A stretch of 64,000 nucleotides of DNA from Lysobacter capsici. GTDB lineage: Bacteria > Pseudomonadota > Gammaproteobacteria > Xanthomonadales > Xanthomonadaceae. Numbering within the stretch: the stretch's first letter is position 1; each line of letters starts with the position of its first letter. Both the position numbers and the translations under genes were made by a program. The stretch lies in contig NZ_CP094357.1 of NCBI RefSeq assembly GCF_014779555.2, forward strand, positions 5,146,001 to 5,210,000, in the 5' to 3' direction. Of the stretch, positions 26,289 through 34,912 are shown one piece after another. The notes under the pieces were generated by a model that saw nothing but the letters and a program-made list of their open reading frames with translations, was not told where the DNA came from and made no database searches.

Positions 26289-26320
26289 ACGCCGCCCCTC
26301 AAGGCCGGGGCGCCGAATAC

Positions 26321-26350
26321 GAAAAAGGCCGGCAAACGCCGGCCTTTTTC
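26321..26350. terminator. Bidirectional rho-independent terminator
   Basis: GAAAAAGGCCGGC and GCCGGCCTTTTTC form a perfect 13 bp stem around AAAC, with A and T tracts that serve both strands. It lies between the convergent membrane-protein gene (plus) and dacC (minus). Confidence 0.92.
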
Positions 26351-26376
26351 ATGCTGCGATGAGCGCCGAGGCGGAC

Positions 26377-27639
26377 TTATTCCGACTCCCACCACATCCA
26401 GAACTCATCCCACAGGCGCTTGAAGAAGCCGCCCTCTTCGACCGCCGCCATCGCCACCAGCGGACGCTGCGCGATCACCTTGCCGTCGAGCATGACCTTG
26501 ACCGTGCCGATCGCCTGGCCCTTCTTGATCGGGGCGACCAGGCTCTTGGGCACGTCCATGCTCGGCTTGAGCTGCGCGTATTTGCCGCGCGGCACCGTCA
26601 CCAGCAGCGGCTCGGCGACGCCGAGCTGGACTTGCGCGGTCTGGCCCTTCCACACCTTCTGCTGCGCGATCACCTTGCTGGTGTCGTACAGCTTGTGGGT
26701 TTCGTAGAAACGGAAGCCCCAGTTGAGCAGCGCCTGGCTGTCGGTGGCGCGCTGGGCTTCGGAGGTCGAACCCATCACCACCGAGATCAGGCGCTGGTCG
26801 CCGCGCAGGGCCGAGGCCATCAGGCAGTAACCGGCCTTGGAGTGATGACCGGTCTTGATGCCGTCGACGGTGTTGTCGCGCCACAGCAGCAGGTTGCGGT
26901 TGGGCTGGGTGATCGGCCCGACTTTCAGTTCCTTGATCTTGTTGTACGAGTACGCGACCGGGAAGTCGTGGATCAGCGCGCGGCCCAGCAGCGCCAGATC
27001 GTGCGCGGTGGAGTAGTGATTCTCCTGCGACAGGCCGTGCGGGTTCATGAAGTGCGAGTTCTTCAGGCCGATGCGCGCGGCGTACTGGTTCATCAGCGCG
27101 GCGAAGGCGTCTTCGCTGCCGGCGACGTGCTCGGCCAGGGCGATCGCGGCGTCGTTGCCGGACTGCACCACCATGCCTTTTTCCATCTCCACCAGCGGCG
27201 CGGTCTGGTTGACCGCGAAACCCGAGTAGCTGCCGTCGGTGGCCGCGCCTCCCTTGCGCCAGGCGTTCTCGGTCATCATCACCTGATCGGTGTCCTTGAC
27301 CTTGCCGCCCTTGAGTTCGGCGGCGATCACGTAGCTGGTCATGACCTTGGTGATGCTGGCCGGCTCGACCCGCAGGTCCGGGTTGTGGCTGGCCAGGATG
27401 TTGCCGCTGGCCGCGTCGATCAGCACCCAGGCGGTGCCCTGGATCTGCGGCGGCGGCGGAACCGGCAGCGAATCGCTGGCCGGCGGCAGCGCCGCGGCGG
27501 GCGTGGCCGCGGCCGGCGCGGCGGCGGCGGGCTTGGCGGCCGGGGTCTGCGCCGAGGCGAAACCGGCTCCGAGCGTTACCAGGAAGGCCGAGGTCAGCGC
27601 GGCGAAGGCGGCTGCGCGCGAGGTGGAGCGTAGGGTCAT
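26377..27639 (-). CDS. dacC: D-alanyl-D-alanine carboxypeptidase (PBP5/6 type)
   Basis: A 420-residue periplasmic enzyme that removes the terminal D-Ala from peptidoglycan stem peptides. A signal peptide (1-30) is followed by an Ala/Pro-rich linker of about 35 residues, unusual for the family. The catalytic set is complete: SITK (SxxK), SGND (SxN) and KTG. The C-terminal PBP5 domain ends in the amphipathic anchor FFKRLWDEFWMWWESE, which should bind the inner membrane. The start at 27639 has GGAG upstream. Together with rlpA and mltB it forms a minus-strand cell-wall group. The symbol dacA would also fit. Confidence 0.95.
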   Translation of the reverse strand: MTLRSTSRAAAFAALTSAFLVTLGAGFASAQTPAAKPAAAAPAAATPAAALPPASDSLPVPPPPQIQGTAWVLIDAASGNILASHNPDLRVEPASITKVMTSYVIAAELKGGKVKDTDQVMMTENAWRKGGAATDGSYSGFAVNQTAPLVEMEKGMVVQSGNDAAIALAEHVAGSEDAFAALMNQYAARIGLKNSHFMNPHGLSQENHYSTAHDLALLGRALIHDFPVAYSYNKIKELKVGPITQPNRNLLLWRDNTVDGIKTGHHSKAGYCLMASALRGDQRLISVVMGSTSEAQRATDSQALLNWGFRFYETHKLYDTSKVIAQQKVWKGQTAQVQLGVAEPLLVTVPRGKYAQLKPSMDVPKSLVAPIKKGQAIGTVKVMLDGKVIAQRPLVAMAAVEEGGFFKRLWDEFWMWWESE

Positions 27640-27764
27640 CGTTGAACTACTCCGGGGGCCGGTGGCGTGCCGGCCGAGGGTGTGTGGGGTTCCGGCGTCG
27701 GCGTCCTGGCGTCCACCGCGGGTAGGGGCCGGACCGGGCGTTCCTTCCCCAGTCCGCGAAGTCG

Positions 27765-27789
27765 TGCATCGTGCCTGAGATGCACGATG
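27765..27789 (-). terminator. Hairpin between rlpA and dacC
   Basis: GCATCGTGC and GCACGATGC form a perfect 9 bp stem around seven bases, 38 bp after the rlpA stop. No T-run follows on either strand, so it may be an mRNA end or an attenuation structure. Confidence 0.4.
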
Positions 27790-27826
27790 CTTGCAGCCGC
27801 CCGGCGCACCGGACGGCCGCTGCAGT

Positions 27827-29455
27827 TCAGTCGCGCACGCGTTGCGGCTGGCCGAATCCCAGACCGACGATGCGGGCGGCGAGTTCCGGCGCGGCATCGG
27901 CCTGCAACGGGCCGACCCGCAAACGCCAGACTTTCTGGCCGTTGGCGGCGTTGCCGTCGAGCAGCTTGGCGGTGCCGATCCCGGCGCCGCGCAGCATGGT
28001 CAGGGCGCGGTCGGCGTTGCTGCGCGCGGAGAAGCTGGCGACCTGCAAGGTCACATCCCCGGCGCTGGGCGTCGCGGCGGCGACTACCGCGGCGGCCTTG
28101 GCCGGGCTCGGCGGCGGCGGCGCGGCCGGCGGCGCCGGCAGGGCGGTCGTGGCGGCCACGGCGGTCGCGGGCACGGTCTTGCCGGCCTTCTTCGCCGCCT
28201 TTTCGGCCGCGGCCAGGGCCTTCGCCTGTTCTTTCTGCTGCTTGGCCATGGCGCGCTGTTCGGCCCGGCTCAGCGGCTTCGGCGGCGCCAGGGCCACGCC
28301 CTTGCCGGTCGCGACGCGGACCTGGCGGGTCTTCATCCAGGCGTCGAACTCGTCGGCGCTCATCGACTTGCCGTTCTGCATCATGTCGAAGCGGTAATCG
28401 CCCGAGGCCGATGCGACGGTGGCGGTCGGCTTGGCCGCGCTCGTGGTCGCAGTCGTGGCCGGCTTGCCGGTCGCGACCGTGGTCTTGACCTCGGCGGCCG
28501 GCGCCGCGGCCACCGGCGTCGGCTTGCCCGTGGCGACCGTGGTCTTGACCGGTGCAGCCACCGGCGCGGGCTTGCCGGTCGCCACGCGCACGCCCGGCGG
28601 CAGTTCGCCGGCCTTCGCGCTGGCGATCGGCATCGCCGAAACCAGCCGGTCGATCGCCGACGGCGACGCTGGCTTGGCGGCTGCCGCGACCGGCTGCGGC
28701 GGGTTATTGGCCGCGCTGGCGTACAGCGGCGGCGCCGCCTCGCCCGGATGCAGCGCGCGCACCTCGACCCGACCGGTGCCGCGCTGGGTGATGCCGAGCT
28801 TGACCGCGGCGGCGTAGCTCAGATCGATCACCCGGCCGTCGTGGAACGGGCCGCGGTCGTTGACCCGCACCGTCACCGACTTGCCGTTGTCGAGATTGGT
28901 GACCCGGGCGAAGCTCGGCAGCGGCAGCGATTTGTGCGCGGCGGTGAAGGCGTACATGTCGTACACCTCAAGATTGGAGGTGCGGCGGCCGTGGAATTTC
29001 TGGCCGTAGTACGAGGCCGTGCCGGTCTCGACGTAATCGTCGTGCGAGTCGAGCACCTTGTAGGTCTTGCCCAGCACCACGTACGGCGAACGGTTGCCGA
29101 ACTGCGAGCGCGCCTCGGCGACGACTTCGGGTTCGGGGATCGCGTCGACGTCGGGGATGTAATCGGGCGTGGTGTCGTTGACGCCCGGCGCGTACAGGCC
29201 ACCGGCCTTGTAGTTGCCGCGCTTGCTCAGGTCTTCCTGCGCCGGCGCATACGGCGATTTCTTGCGCCCGCCATGCGACGACGACGACGGCAGGCCGGCG
29301 CTGTGCACATGGCCGCGGTCGGGCAGCGCGAGCGCCTGGGAACCGGATTTCTTGGGAGAACTGGCGCAGGCCGCGAGGACCAGCGGCAGCGCGGCGACGA
29401 TCAGCCGCCCGATCGCGTTCGCGATCGGCAGCCGTTTCGGGCCGGCGCCGCTCAT
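27827..29455 (-). CDS. rlpA: RlpA-like lytic transglycosylase lipoprotein
   Basis: A 542-residue lipoprotein. The signal ends in a lipobox (VLAAC, Cys30). A double-psi beta-barrel domain (about 130-250) carries GTASYYGQKFHGRRTSN and VRVNDRGPFHDGRVIDLSYAAA, with the catalytic Glu/Asp region of RlpA. A SPOR domain (about 460-540, VTLQVASFSARSNADRAL) would bind denuded glycans at the septum. Between them is a long, Ala/Pro/Lys-rich linker with repeated VATGK(P/G) units. The start at 29455 overlaps the mltB stop in an ATGA. The reading that continues to 30649 is an overlap with mltB. Confidence 0.93.
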   Translation of the reverse strand: MSGAGPKRLPIANAIGRLIVAALPLVLAACASSPKKSGSQALALPDRGHVHSAGLPSSSSHGGRKKSPYAPAQEDLSKRGNYKAGGLYAPGVNDTTPDYIPDVDAIPEPEVVAEARSQFGNRSPYVVLGKTYKVLDSHDDYVETGTASYYGQKFHGRRTSNLEVYDMYAFTAAHKSLPLPSFARVTNLDNGKSVTVRVNDRGPFHDGRVIDLSYAAAVKLGITQRGTGRVEVRALHPGEAAPPLYASAANNPPQPVAAAAKPASPSAIDRLVSAMPIASAKAGELPPGVRVATGKPAPVAAPVKTTVATGKPTPVAAAPAAEVKTTVATGKPATTATTSAAKPTATVASASGDYRFDMMQNGKSMSADEFDAWMKTRQVRVATGKGVALAPPKPLSRAEQRAMAKQQKEQAKALAAAEKAAKKAGKTVPATAVAATTALPAPPAAPPPPSPAKAAAVVAAATPSAGDVTLQVASFSARSNADRALTMLRGAGIGTAKLLDGNAANGQKVWRLRVGPLQADAAPELAARIVGLGFGQPQRVRD

Positions 29456-30672
29456 GCCCGCGGTGCCTGGGGTTCGACCGTCGGGGCCGGCGCGACCGCC
29501 GGGCTGGACACGTTCACGGGTGCGGCCAAGGGATTCTCCCGTCCGGCGATCGCCTCGGCCAGCTGGTACACCGCCATGCCGTAATGCTTGGAGATGTTGT
29601 AGCGGGTGATCGCATAGAAGTTGCGGAAACCGAGCCAGTATTCGGGACCGTTCACACCATCGAGATTGAGCAGCGTCGCGGTCTCGGTCGGCGCCACCGG
29701 AGTCAGCGGGCGATAGCCGCGCGCGGCCAGATCGCTGAGCGAATACACCGGGTCCATGTTGTCCGGCACGAAATCGGCCGCGGTCGCGTCGCGATTGACC
29801 CGCGCGACCACCGGGCCGCCACGCACCCAGCCGCCCTTCTTGACGAAGTAGTTGGCGACCGAGAAGAACACGTCGTCCAGATCGGTGAACAGATCGCGCT
29901 TGCCGTCGCCGTCGCCGTCCACCGCGAACTCGCGGTAGCTCGACGGCATGAACTGGCCCCAGCCCATCGCGCCGGCGTAGCTGCCGGTCAGGGTGGTGAT
30001 GTCGATCTTTTCTTCCTTGCCCAGCGCGAACAGCTGGGCGAGCTCGCCGCGGAAGAACGCCTCGCGGCGGTTTTCGCGATCGAGCTTGGTCGGATCGCCG
30101 GTGCGCGGATAGGCGAAGGCCAGCGTGTACAGCGCGTCGACCACGTTGTACTTGCCGGTGTTCTTGCCGAAGCTGGTTTCCACGCCGACGATCGCGACGA
30201 TGATCTCGGCCGGCACCCCGGTCTGCGCCTGCACGCGATCGAGCTGCGCGCGATGCTCGGCCAGGAACGCCTTGCCGCCGTCGATGCGGGCCTGGGTGAT
30301 GAAGATCGGGCGGTAATCGCGCCACGGCTTGGCCTCGGCCGGCCGCGACATCGCCGCGATGATGCCGTCCTTGATCTGCGCCTTGGCCAGCACCGATTCG
30401 ATATACGCCGGGTCGACGCCGTATTGGCTGGCGGTATCGCGCACGAACTGCGCGCGCGCCTGCTCGATCGGCATCTGCACCACCGGCGGCGGCAGCGCGG
30501 GCGTGCCGACCACCGCGGTGGCGGGCTTGACCGGCGGCGGCAACGCGGGCGTCGCGGCGGCGGCCTGGGCGGAGGCAATGGGGGACACGGAAGGCGTCTG
30601 CGTAGCGCAGGCGGCCAACGCGATCGTGAGTGCGCCGAACAGGGCGCAACGGGCGGTGTGGCGTCGGGTCAT
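29452..30672 (-). CDS. mltB: Membrane-bound lytic murein transglycosylase B
   Basis: A 406-residue lipoprotein that cleaves the glycan strands of peptidoglycan. The lipobox is LAAC (Cys22), followed by an Ala/Pro-rich linker. The catalytic Glu is in VGVETSFGKNTGKY, and GAMGWGQFMPSSYREFAVDGDGDG and YWLGFRNFYAITRYN are typical of MltB. Its last four bases overlap the start of rlpA. In several gammaproteobacteria mltB follows rodA; here rodA is more than 22 kb away. Confidence 0.95.
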   Translation of the reverse strand: MTRRHTARCALFGALTIALAACATQTPSVSPIASAQAAAATPALPPPVKPATAVVGTPALPPPVVQMPIEQARAQFVRDTASQYGVDPAYIESVLAKAQIKDGIIAAMSRPAEAKPWRDYRPIFITQARIDGGKAFLAEHRAQLDRVQAQTGVPAEIIVAIVGVETSFGKNTGKYNVVDALYTLAFAYPRTGDPTKLDRENRREAFFRGELAQLFALGKEEKIDITTLTGSYAGAMGWGQFMPSSYREFAVDGDGDGKRDLFTDLDDVFFSVANYFVKKGGWVRGGPVVARVNRDATAADFVPDNMDPVYSLSDLAARGYRPLTPVAPTETATLLNLDGVNGPEYWLGFRNFYAITRYNISKHYGMAVYQLAEAIAGRENPLAAPVNVSSPAVAPAPTVEPQAPRA

Positions 30673-30898
30673 TGGCGCGAGGGTAGCACGCGGGCCCGTG
30701 GTAAAAAAACCTTGGGTTTGCGGGACTTAACCGATTTTGTTCACGTCAGGTTGTCGAATTGAAAGCGGCCGCGAGGTGCCCTGGCGACGGCTGGACGCGA
30801 CCGGCAAACATGAATAGCGGGCCGGGCCGACCGTCACGGCGCGCGTCCGGCGGCGCGAAACGGCCGACAGCCCCTGGACCGCGACGACCCGCCAGGCC

Positions 30899-31297
30899 TC
30901 AGCGCCGGTCGAAGAACGAGGCCTGCAGAAACCGCATTCCCGCCAGGATCTGCGCCACCCGCTGCGGCGACAACACGCCGATGTGCTCGCCCAGGCGCGC
31001 CTTGTACAGCGACGACACCTGCGAAACCACCACCACGCTGCGCTTGGCCAAGCCGCCCTCGCCCGCCTCCAGCGCGACATTGCCCGGCTCGCCGGCGCGG
31101 GCCGGGTTCGAACTGAGCGCGCAGACCACCACCGTGCCGATGCGCGAATGATTGAACACGTCGTCCTGCACCACGACATGCGGATGCGCGACCCCGGGAA
31201 CCGATCCGCGCGACGGGTCCGGCTCGACCCAGAACACATCGCCCTGATTCACTACTCGCGCGAGCACGTGGGGATTGGATTGATCGTCTCGGTCCAT
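30899..31297 (-). CDS. MazF/PemK-like toxin
   Basis: A 132-residue protein. VNQGDVFWVEPDPSRGSVPGVAHPHVVVQDDVFN and VVVCALSSNPARA match the MazF/PemK fold of sequence-specific endoribonucleases (N-terminal G-D-hydrophobic-W, then RP/HPVVVVS). The start at 31297 is 2 bp after the stop of the gene at 31300, so the two are translationally linked. No antitoxin-like gene precedes it. Activity is not certain, because solitary PemK/MazF-fold proteins sometimes have other roles. Confidence 0.75.
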   Translation of the reverse strand: MDRDDQSNPHVLARVVNQGDVFWVEPDPSRGSVPGVAHPHVVVQDDVFNHSRIGTVVVCALSSNPARAGEPGNVALEAGEGGLAKRSVVVVSQVSSLYKARLGEHIGVLSPQRVAQILAGMRFLQASFFDRR

Positions 31298-31299
31298 GG

Positions 31300-31929
31300 T
31301 TACGTCGAATGTAAGTGACTAGCAGCGCCCGAACGCACGCCGACGCGATGAGGGCCGGCCTGAGGCTGCCAGGCCTGCATGGCCGAAAATCCGACCCGCA
31401 CATAGATCGCCGCGCGCTCGCTCGCGACCTCTTCCGTATCCAGTCGCAGCGCATTCGCACTCGCATACGCCTGAATCCGCGCGACATAGGTTCGGGGCTT
31501 GCGACACCAAAAACTCAGAGATTCGTTCAACTCGCCCTTCCCCAGCGGCGGTTCGAGCCGTTGCTCGTAGATCACTCGGCCCTGGATGCGGTTGCGATGC
31601 GGCATGGGGAATCCGACAATCGCACGACTCAAGGGACGATAGAAATCGTCGGAACGCTCAGACGACTTCACCCAGGCGCTGCCCAGTTTCATGTACCAGC
31701 ATTGGGTACAGATCGGACCGGACGCATCCGGGATCGCCAGACAATCGGCGGCCCGACTCCAAGCGGTCAAGTTTCTGCTACGCCGGGTCGTGTCGTCGGC
31801 CAAGGTCCTCGCATCGACAACTTTGCCGCCGCATAACGGACACGCTGGCGCGGCTTCACCCACAGCCACCTGCGAAAACAACGACGAGGCCAGCAAGGCC
31901 AAACCGCCTACGAACCGTCGTCGATCCAT
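31300..31929 (-). CDS. Exported Cys-rich protein of unknown function
   Basis: A 209-residue protein, not recognised. It begins with MDRRRFVGGLALLASS, a twin-arginine-like leader. The mature part has two zinc-ribbon-like Cys pairs (CPLCGG at about 35 and CTQCW at about 74), and RRSRNLTAW, MKLGSAWVKSSE and FYRPLSRAIVGFP in between. Export of a metal-binding protein by Tat is plausible but unproved. It is directly followed by the toxin-like gene. Confidence 0.6.
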   Translation of the reverse strand: MDRRRFVGGLALLASSLFSQVAVGEAAPACPLCGGKVVDARTLADDTTRRSRNLTAWSRAADCLAIPDASGPICTQCWYMKLGSAWVKSSERSDDFYRPLSRAIVGFPMPHRNRIQGRVIYEQRLEPPLGKGELNESLSFWCRKPRTYVARIQAYASANALRLDTEEVASERAAIYVRVGFSAMQAWQPQAGPHRVGVRSGAASHLHST

Positions 31930-31980
31930 GCCGCGCCTCCTAGAGATTGCTGGCCAACGTTGGCGACCAGCGCATGACGC

Positions 31981-32199
31981 TCAGGCTTTCCCCGCCTGCG
32001 CCAGATGGTAGGCCACCAGCGCATTGGCATGGCCATGGCCCATCTGATGCGCGGTCTTGAGATGAGCGACCATCTCCATGTGCTTCTTGCCGTTCAATGC
32101 CGCGAGCACGCCCAGCCAATGCGCGATGGGCTGGCCGTACTTCTTTTCGATCGAAGGAAAGTACGAGGCAGGCCCTTTCACTTTCGCGTCGTCGCTCAT
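31981..32199 (-). CDS. DUF4287 family protein
   Basis: A 72-residue protein. KVKGPASYFPSIEKKYGQPIAHWLG matches the DUF4287 signature, and the C-terminal half (HLKTAHQMGHGHANALVAYH) fits the family as well. The function is unknown; related sequences occur alone or joined to other domains. It has its own start region with AAGG upstream (read on the minus strand GGAAACCGAC) and stands alone. Confidence 0.8.
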   Translation of the reverse strand: MSDDAKVKGPASYFPSIEKKYGQPIAHWLGVLAALNGKKHMEMVAHLKTAHQMGHGHANALVAYHLAQAGKA

Positions 32200-32255
32200 G
32201 TTGTCGGTTTCCTTTCCAATAAGATCAAGACAGGCAATCTAGCGCAAAAACGCGA

Positions 32256-32711
32256 TCATATCGCCGCGCCGCCAGCCGCCTGATTGGCATTGCCGATGGT
32301 CAGATGCAACGCCGGCGAAGGCTCGCGCGGCAGCCCCAGTTCCTCGCGGATGCTCAACGCCTGCGCGCACGACACCGGGCACCAGACGAAGCCTTCGGTC
32401 TCACGCACCATCGGGTCGTAGTCGAACTCGACCGTCGCGCCGTCCAACCGCCGCCACGCCGCGACGTTTGGCGGTACTTCGCCGCGGATCACCGAGATAT
32501 GCGGACCCCACAGCGGACTTTGCAGCGCGCGCGTGCGGCGATGGCCGAGCAGGAATTGGTGGCGCAGATAACGCCCCAGCTCGGGATCGCAATCGATGAT
32601 CAGCCACCACCAGGTACTGCCGCCGTCGCGACGCGTATGCCCCGCTCCGGGGCCAAGCTCGGGGCTGTAGCGAAATACCCCAGTGGAACGCAGCAATGAG
32701 CGGCTCGGCAT
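32256..32711 (-). CDS. Putative 2H-type phosphoesterase-like protein
   Basis: A 151-residue protein. Two short motifs, GPHISVIRGE (about 70-79) and ALHLTIGN (about 134-141), have the H-x-S/T-hydrophobic pattern of the two catalytic repeats of the 2H/LigT superfamily, spaced about 64 residues apart. The family would hydrolyse cyclic phosphodiesters or 2'-5' links in RNA. WWWLIIDCDPELGRYLRHQF near the N-terminus is another conserved-looking stretch. The assignment rests only on the motif pattern. It stands alone among orphan genes. Confidence 0.55.
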   Translation of the reverse strand: MPSRSLLRSTGVFRYSPELGPGAGHTRRDGGSTWWWLIIDCDPELGRYLRHQFLLGHRRTRALQSPLWGPHISVIRGEVPPNVAAWRRLDGATVEFDYDPMVRETEGFVWCPVSCAQALSIREELGLPREPSPALHLTIGNANQAAGGAAI

Positions 32712-32883
32712 CGGGTTTCATCCTTGACGGGCGGCGCGAACGTCAACGCGGGATTGTGTGAACCGCAATACGGCGAGCAGCTGACTCACAACGAACACGC
32801 ATTCTTTAGCAACATCTCCCGCACGGGCGCAATCACCTCCGATCCGGTGCGGCAACCAATCGAAACGCGCGAATGATAGAGCA

Positions 32884-33528
32884 CTACCCCACTTCGGCCG
32901 TCCCGCCATCCTGCTCGCGCAGCCGCTGGGCGTATTGACGAAGATGCGGTAGCGAGCCCTGTAAGGCATCGGCCAACAATGCCGCAAGGCGCGGCGACTT
33001 CAACTCGCGCAGGCACTCCAACGCCGACATCCGCGCCCACTCCTGATTCTCGTCGGCACGCTGCCATTCGCCACAGACCAACGCTTCCGCCGCCTGCACG
33101 CCGAGCGAGGCCAGCGACCGAATCGCGCGGCGACGTACGTACTCGTCGTCATCGTCGGCCAAGGCCAGCAACAAGCCCTCGGCTTCATCGCCGCGCGGCA
33201 ATCGTCCCAACTCGACCGCCAACTGCCACCGCGCCTCGGCCTCGCCTTGAACCAGCGCAGCGCGGGTAAGCCACACCAGTGCGTCGGGATGTCGTTTACG
33301 GATTTCACGAACCAAATACTGAGTATCGCGGTCGCGAGCGATCGCGTACAGCACCTGCCCGATATCCGCTTCAGGTGCCGCCCGCCCCGCTCGTTCGCCG
33401 ACCCAACCCAGAACCGCCTCATACCAGGCCGGCCATGCCTCGTACACGCATTCCCATTGGCCGTCGTGCATCGCCAGACCATCGGCCCAGTGGCGGAATC
33501 GCCCGGTTTCTGACTTCAAGTCGAACAT
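32884..33528 (-). CDS. HEAT-repeat-like protein
   Basis: A 214-residue helical protein. The middle and end (about 90-205) show repeated helix pairs such as ALADDDDEYVRRRAIRSLASLGVQAAEALV and WARMSALECLRELKSPRLAALLADAL, typical of HEAT-like repeats. These bind other proteins. The N-terminus (GQWECVYEAWPAWYEAVLGWV) is Trp-rich. ATG 33528 was chosen for an AAAGG five bases upstream; an in-frame GTG lies at 33534. No partner is visible nearby. Confidence 0.65.
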   Translation of the reverse strand: MFDLKSETGRFRHWADGLAMHDGQWECVYEAWPAWYEAVLGWVGERAGRAAPEADIGQVLYAIARDRDTQYLVREIRKRHPDALVWLTRAALVQGEAEARWQLAVELGRLPRGDEAEGLLLALADDDDEYVRRRAIRSLASLGVQAAEALVCGEWQRADENQEWARMSALECLRELKSPRLAALLADALQGSLPHLRQYAQRLREQDGGTAEVG

Positions 33529-33565
33529 CGCCACCTTTCCCGCACCTCTTGTCCGCTCCGCGAGG

Positions 33566-34621
33566 CTAGACGATCAACTCGCTATGGGTAATGTTGTAGA
33601 ACAGCCCGCTGTCCACCACCACATCGGACAGGTCCTGCCCGGTGTCCATGGCCGCGAACCGCGCCTTGTCGACGAACATCCGCCGATGAATCAGCGCCCG
33701 CAGCACCTCGCCGAACAAGGCATCGTTGCCGAGGTGGCGCCTGAGATTCAACACATCGCCAGGACGATCCTTCAGCACATGGAAGGAGTAGTTCATCAGG
33801 ATCATGTTCGACACGAACAGGCGATCGCTCGATTGATGCCGATCCACGGCGCCGGCCAAAGCCTCGAACACCCGACCCGGATCGCGCGTCAGCGCATCCA
33901 GAAACCGATCCGACTCGATCAGGTCAGCGTTACGGTCGTCGAAGTTCAAGCGAAGTTCTGCGTCGCCGGGAGCGGCCAGAAACGTCACCACCGCGCGATG
34001 AAACCCATGCATGCACGAGATCAGCGCATGCTCCTCGCCGCGCTCGATATCCGGCGAGCCGTACACCTCGTCGATCACCTGCAAAAAATCGACCTCGACC
34101 AGCTCGTCGACGGCGAACATCATCCTGTTTCCCGACAGCCTCAGCCGGGCGCGGGCGTCGTGATCGATGCTCAGCTCGAACAACAGGAAATACAGCATCT
34201 TGTTCCGTATGTCATCGCCGCGCTGGACCGGACGCCGCTTGAGCGCCAGAAGCTGCAGCACGTAAAAAAATACGAAGTAATCCTTGTTGGTCCGCTGACG
34301 TCGGTCGACCTCGAACAACAGCGCGAAGCGCGAGAGGATCACCACGACGGCATCCAGATCCGCCTCGCTATAGCCGTGCTTGCGCATCGCCCGCGCCAAC
34401 CCATCCATCGCGAACAGATCATGCCAACGCACCAGCGGCACCGCCGCATCGTTGACGTTTCCGGCCGCCAGCAGGAACTGCGACGGCTCGGCTTGCGCAT
34501 ACACGAGCGGGCCGAAGCGATTCGGCTCCGGCCCTGCATTGAGGAAGCTGCTCAGCTTGTACGAAAACACTTCGGCCAGGTTCATCGTGATCTTCTGAAA
34601 TGCCGCGGGCACGACCGTCAT
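33566..34621 (-). CDS. Protein of unknown function coupled to a CPCC protein
   Basis: A 351-residue mostly helical protein, not recognised. The start at 34621 overlaps the stop of the CPCC gene in an ATGA, giving MTVVPAAFQKITMNLAEVF; a longer frame to 34846 is the shadow of that gene. Two blocks look conserved: ERGEEHALISCMHGFHRAVVTFL and FVSNMILMNYSFHVLKD. No membrane helix, signal peptide or enzyme motif was found. The coupling to the CPCC gene suggests a joint role. Confidence 0.6.
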   Translation of the reverse strand: MTVVPAAFQKITMNLAEVFSYKLSSFLNAGPEPNRFGPLVYAQAEPSQFLLAAGNVNDAAVPLVRWHDLFAMDGLARAMRKHGYSEADLDAVVVILSRFALLFEVDRRQRTNKDYFVFFYVLQLLALKRRPVQRGDDIRNKMLYFLLFELSIDHDARARLRLSGNRMMFAVDELVEVDFLQVIDEVYGSPDIERGEEHALISCMHGFHRAVVTFLAAPGDAELRLNFDDRNADLIESDRFLDALTRDPGRVFEALAGAVDRHQSSDRLFVSNMILMNYSFHVLKDRPGDVLNLRRHLGNDALFGEVLRALIHRRMFVDKARFAAMDTGQDLSDVVVDSGLFYNITHSELIV

Positions 34622-34878
34622 AACTCGTCCGGCCGAGGCGGACGGACCCACGTCAGACGCTCGCGCGCCGAAGCCCCGAACTGCCGATAGTTGACCCGCG
34701 CCTGGGTCAGACTCAGCGCGCCATTGGGGCCGCCAAGCACTTCGTCCGCGTTGTAGTCGTCCTGGCCGTCGTCCTCCCAACCGCAGACCGCGCAGATTTC
34801 GTATCCGCCGCGTTCGCCGAGGGTTTTGCGGTCGCAGCAGGGGCAAGGCAAAGGCGAGTCTTGCGGATCCGACGTCAT
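34618..34878 (-). CDS. Cysteine-rich CPCC family protein
   Basis: An 86-residue zinc-ribbon protein of the CPCC family. The Cys pairs are PCPCCDRKTL (about 12-15) and YEICAVCGWEDDGQDD (about 28-31), followed by GGPNGALSLTQARVNYRQFGA, all as in the family. Function is not known; such genes often lie with toxin/immunity or orphan genes. The 4 bp overlap with the next gene indicates one transcript. Confidence 0.82.
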   Translation of the reverse strand: MTSDPQDSPLPCPCCDRKTLGERGGYEICAVCGWEDDGQDDYNADEVLGGPNGALSLTQARVNYRQFGASARERLTWVRPPRPDEL

Positions 34879-34912
34879 GCCAGCCGCCTGTTTTCGGTGA
34901 TGGATCGAGTCT

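Noticed and set aside
27827-30649. A 940-residue RlpA fusion
   Set aside because: The upstream part is mltB in another frame; the true RlpA start at 29455 has a lipobox leader.
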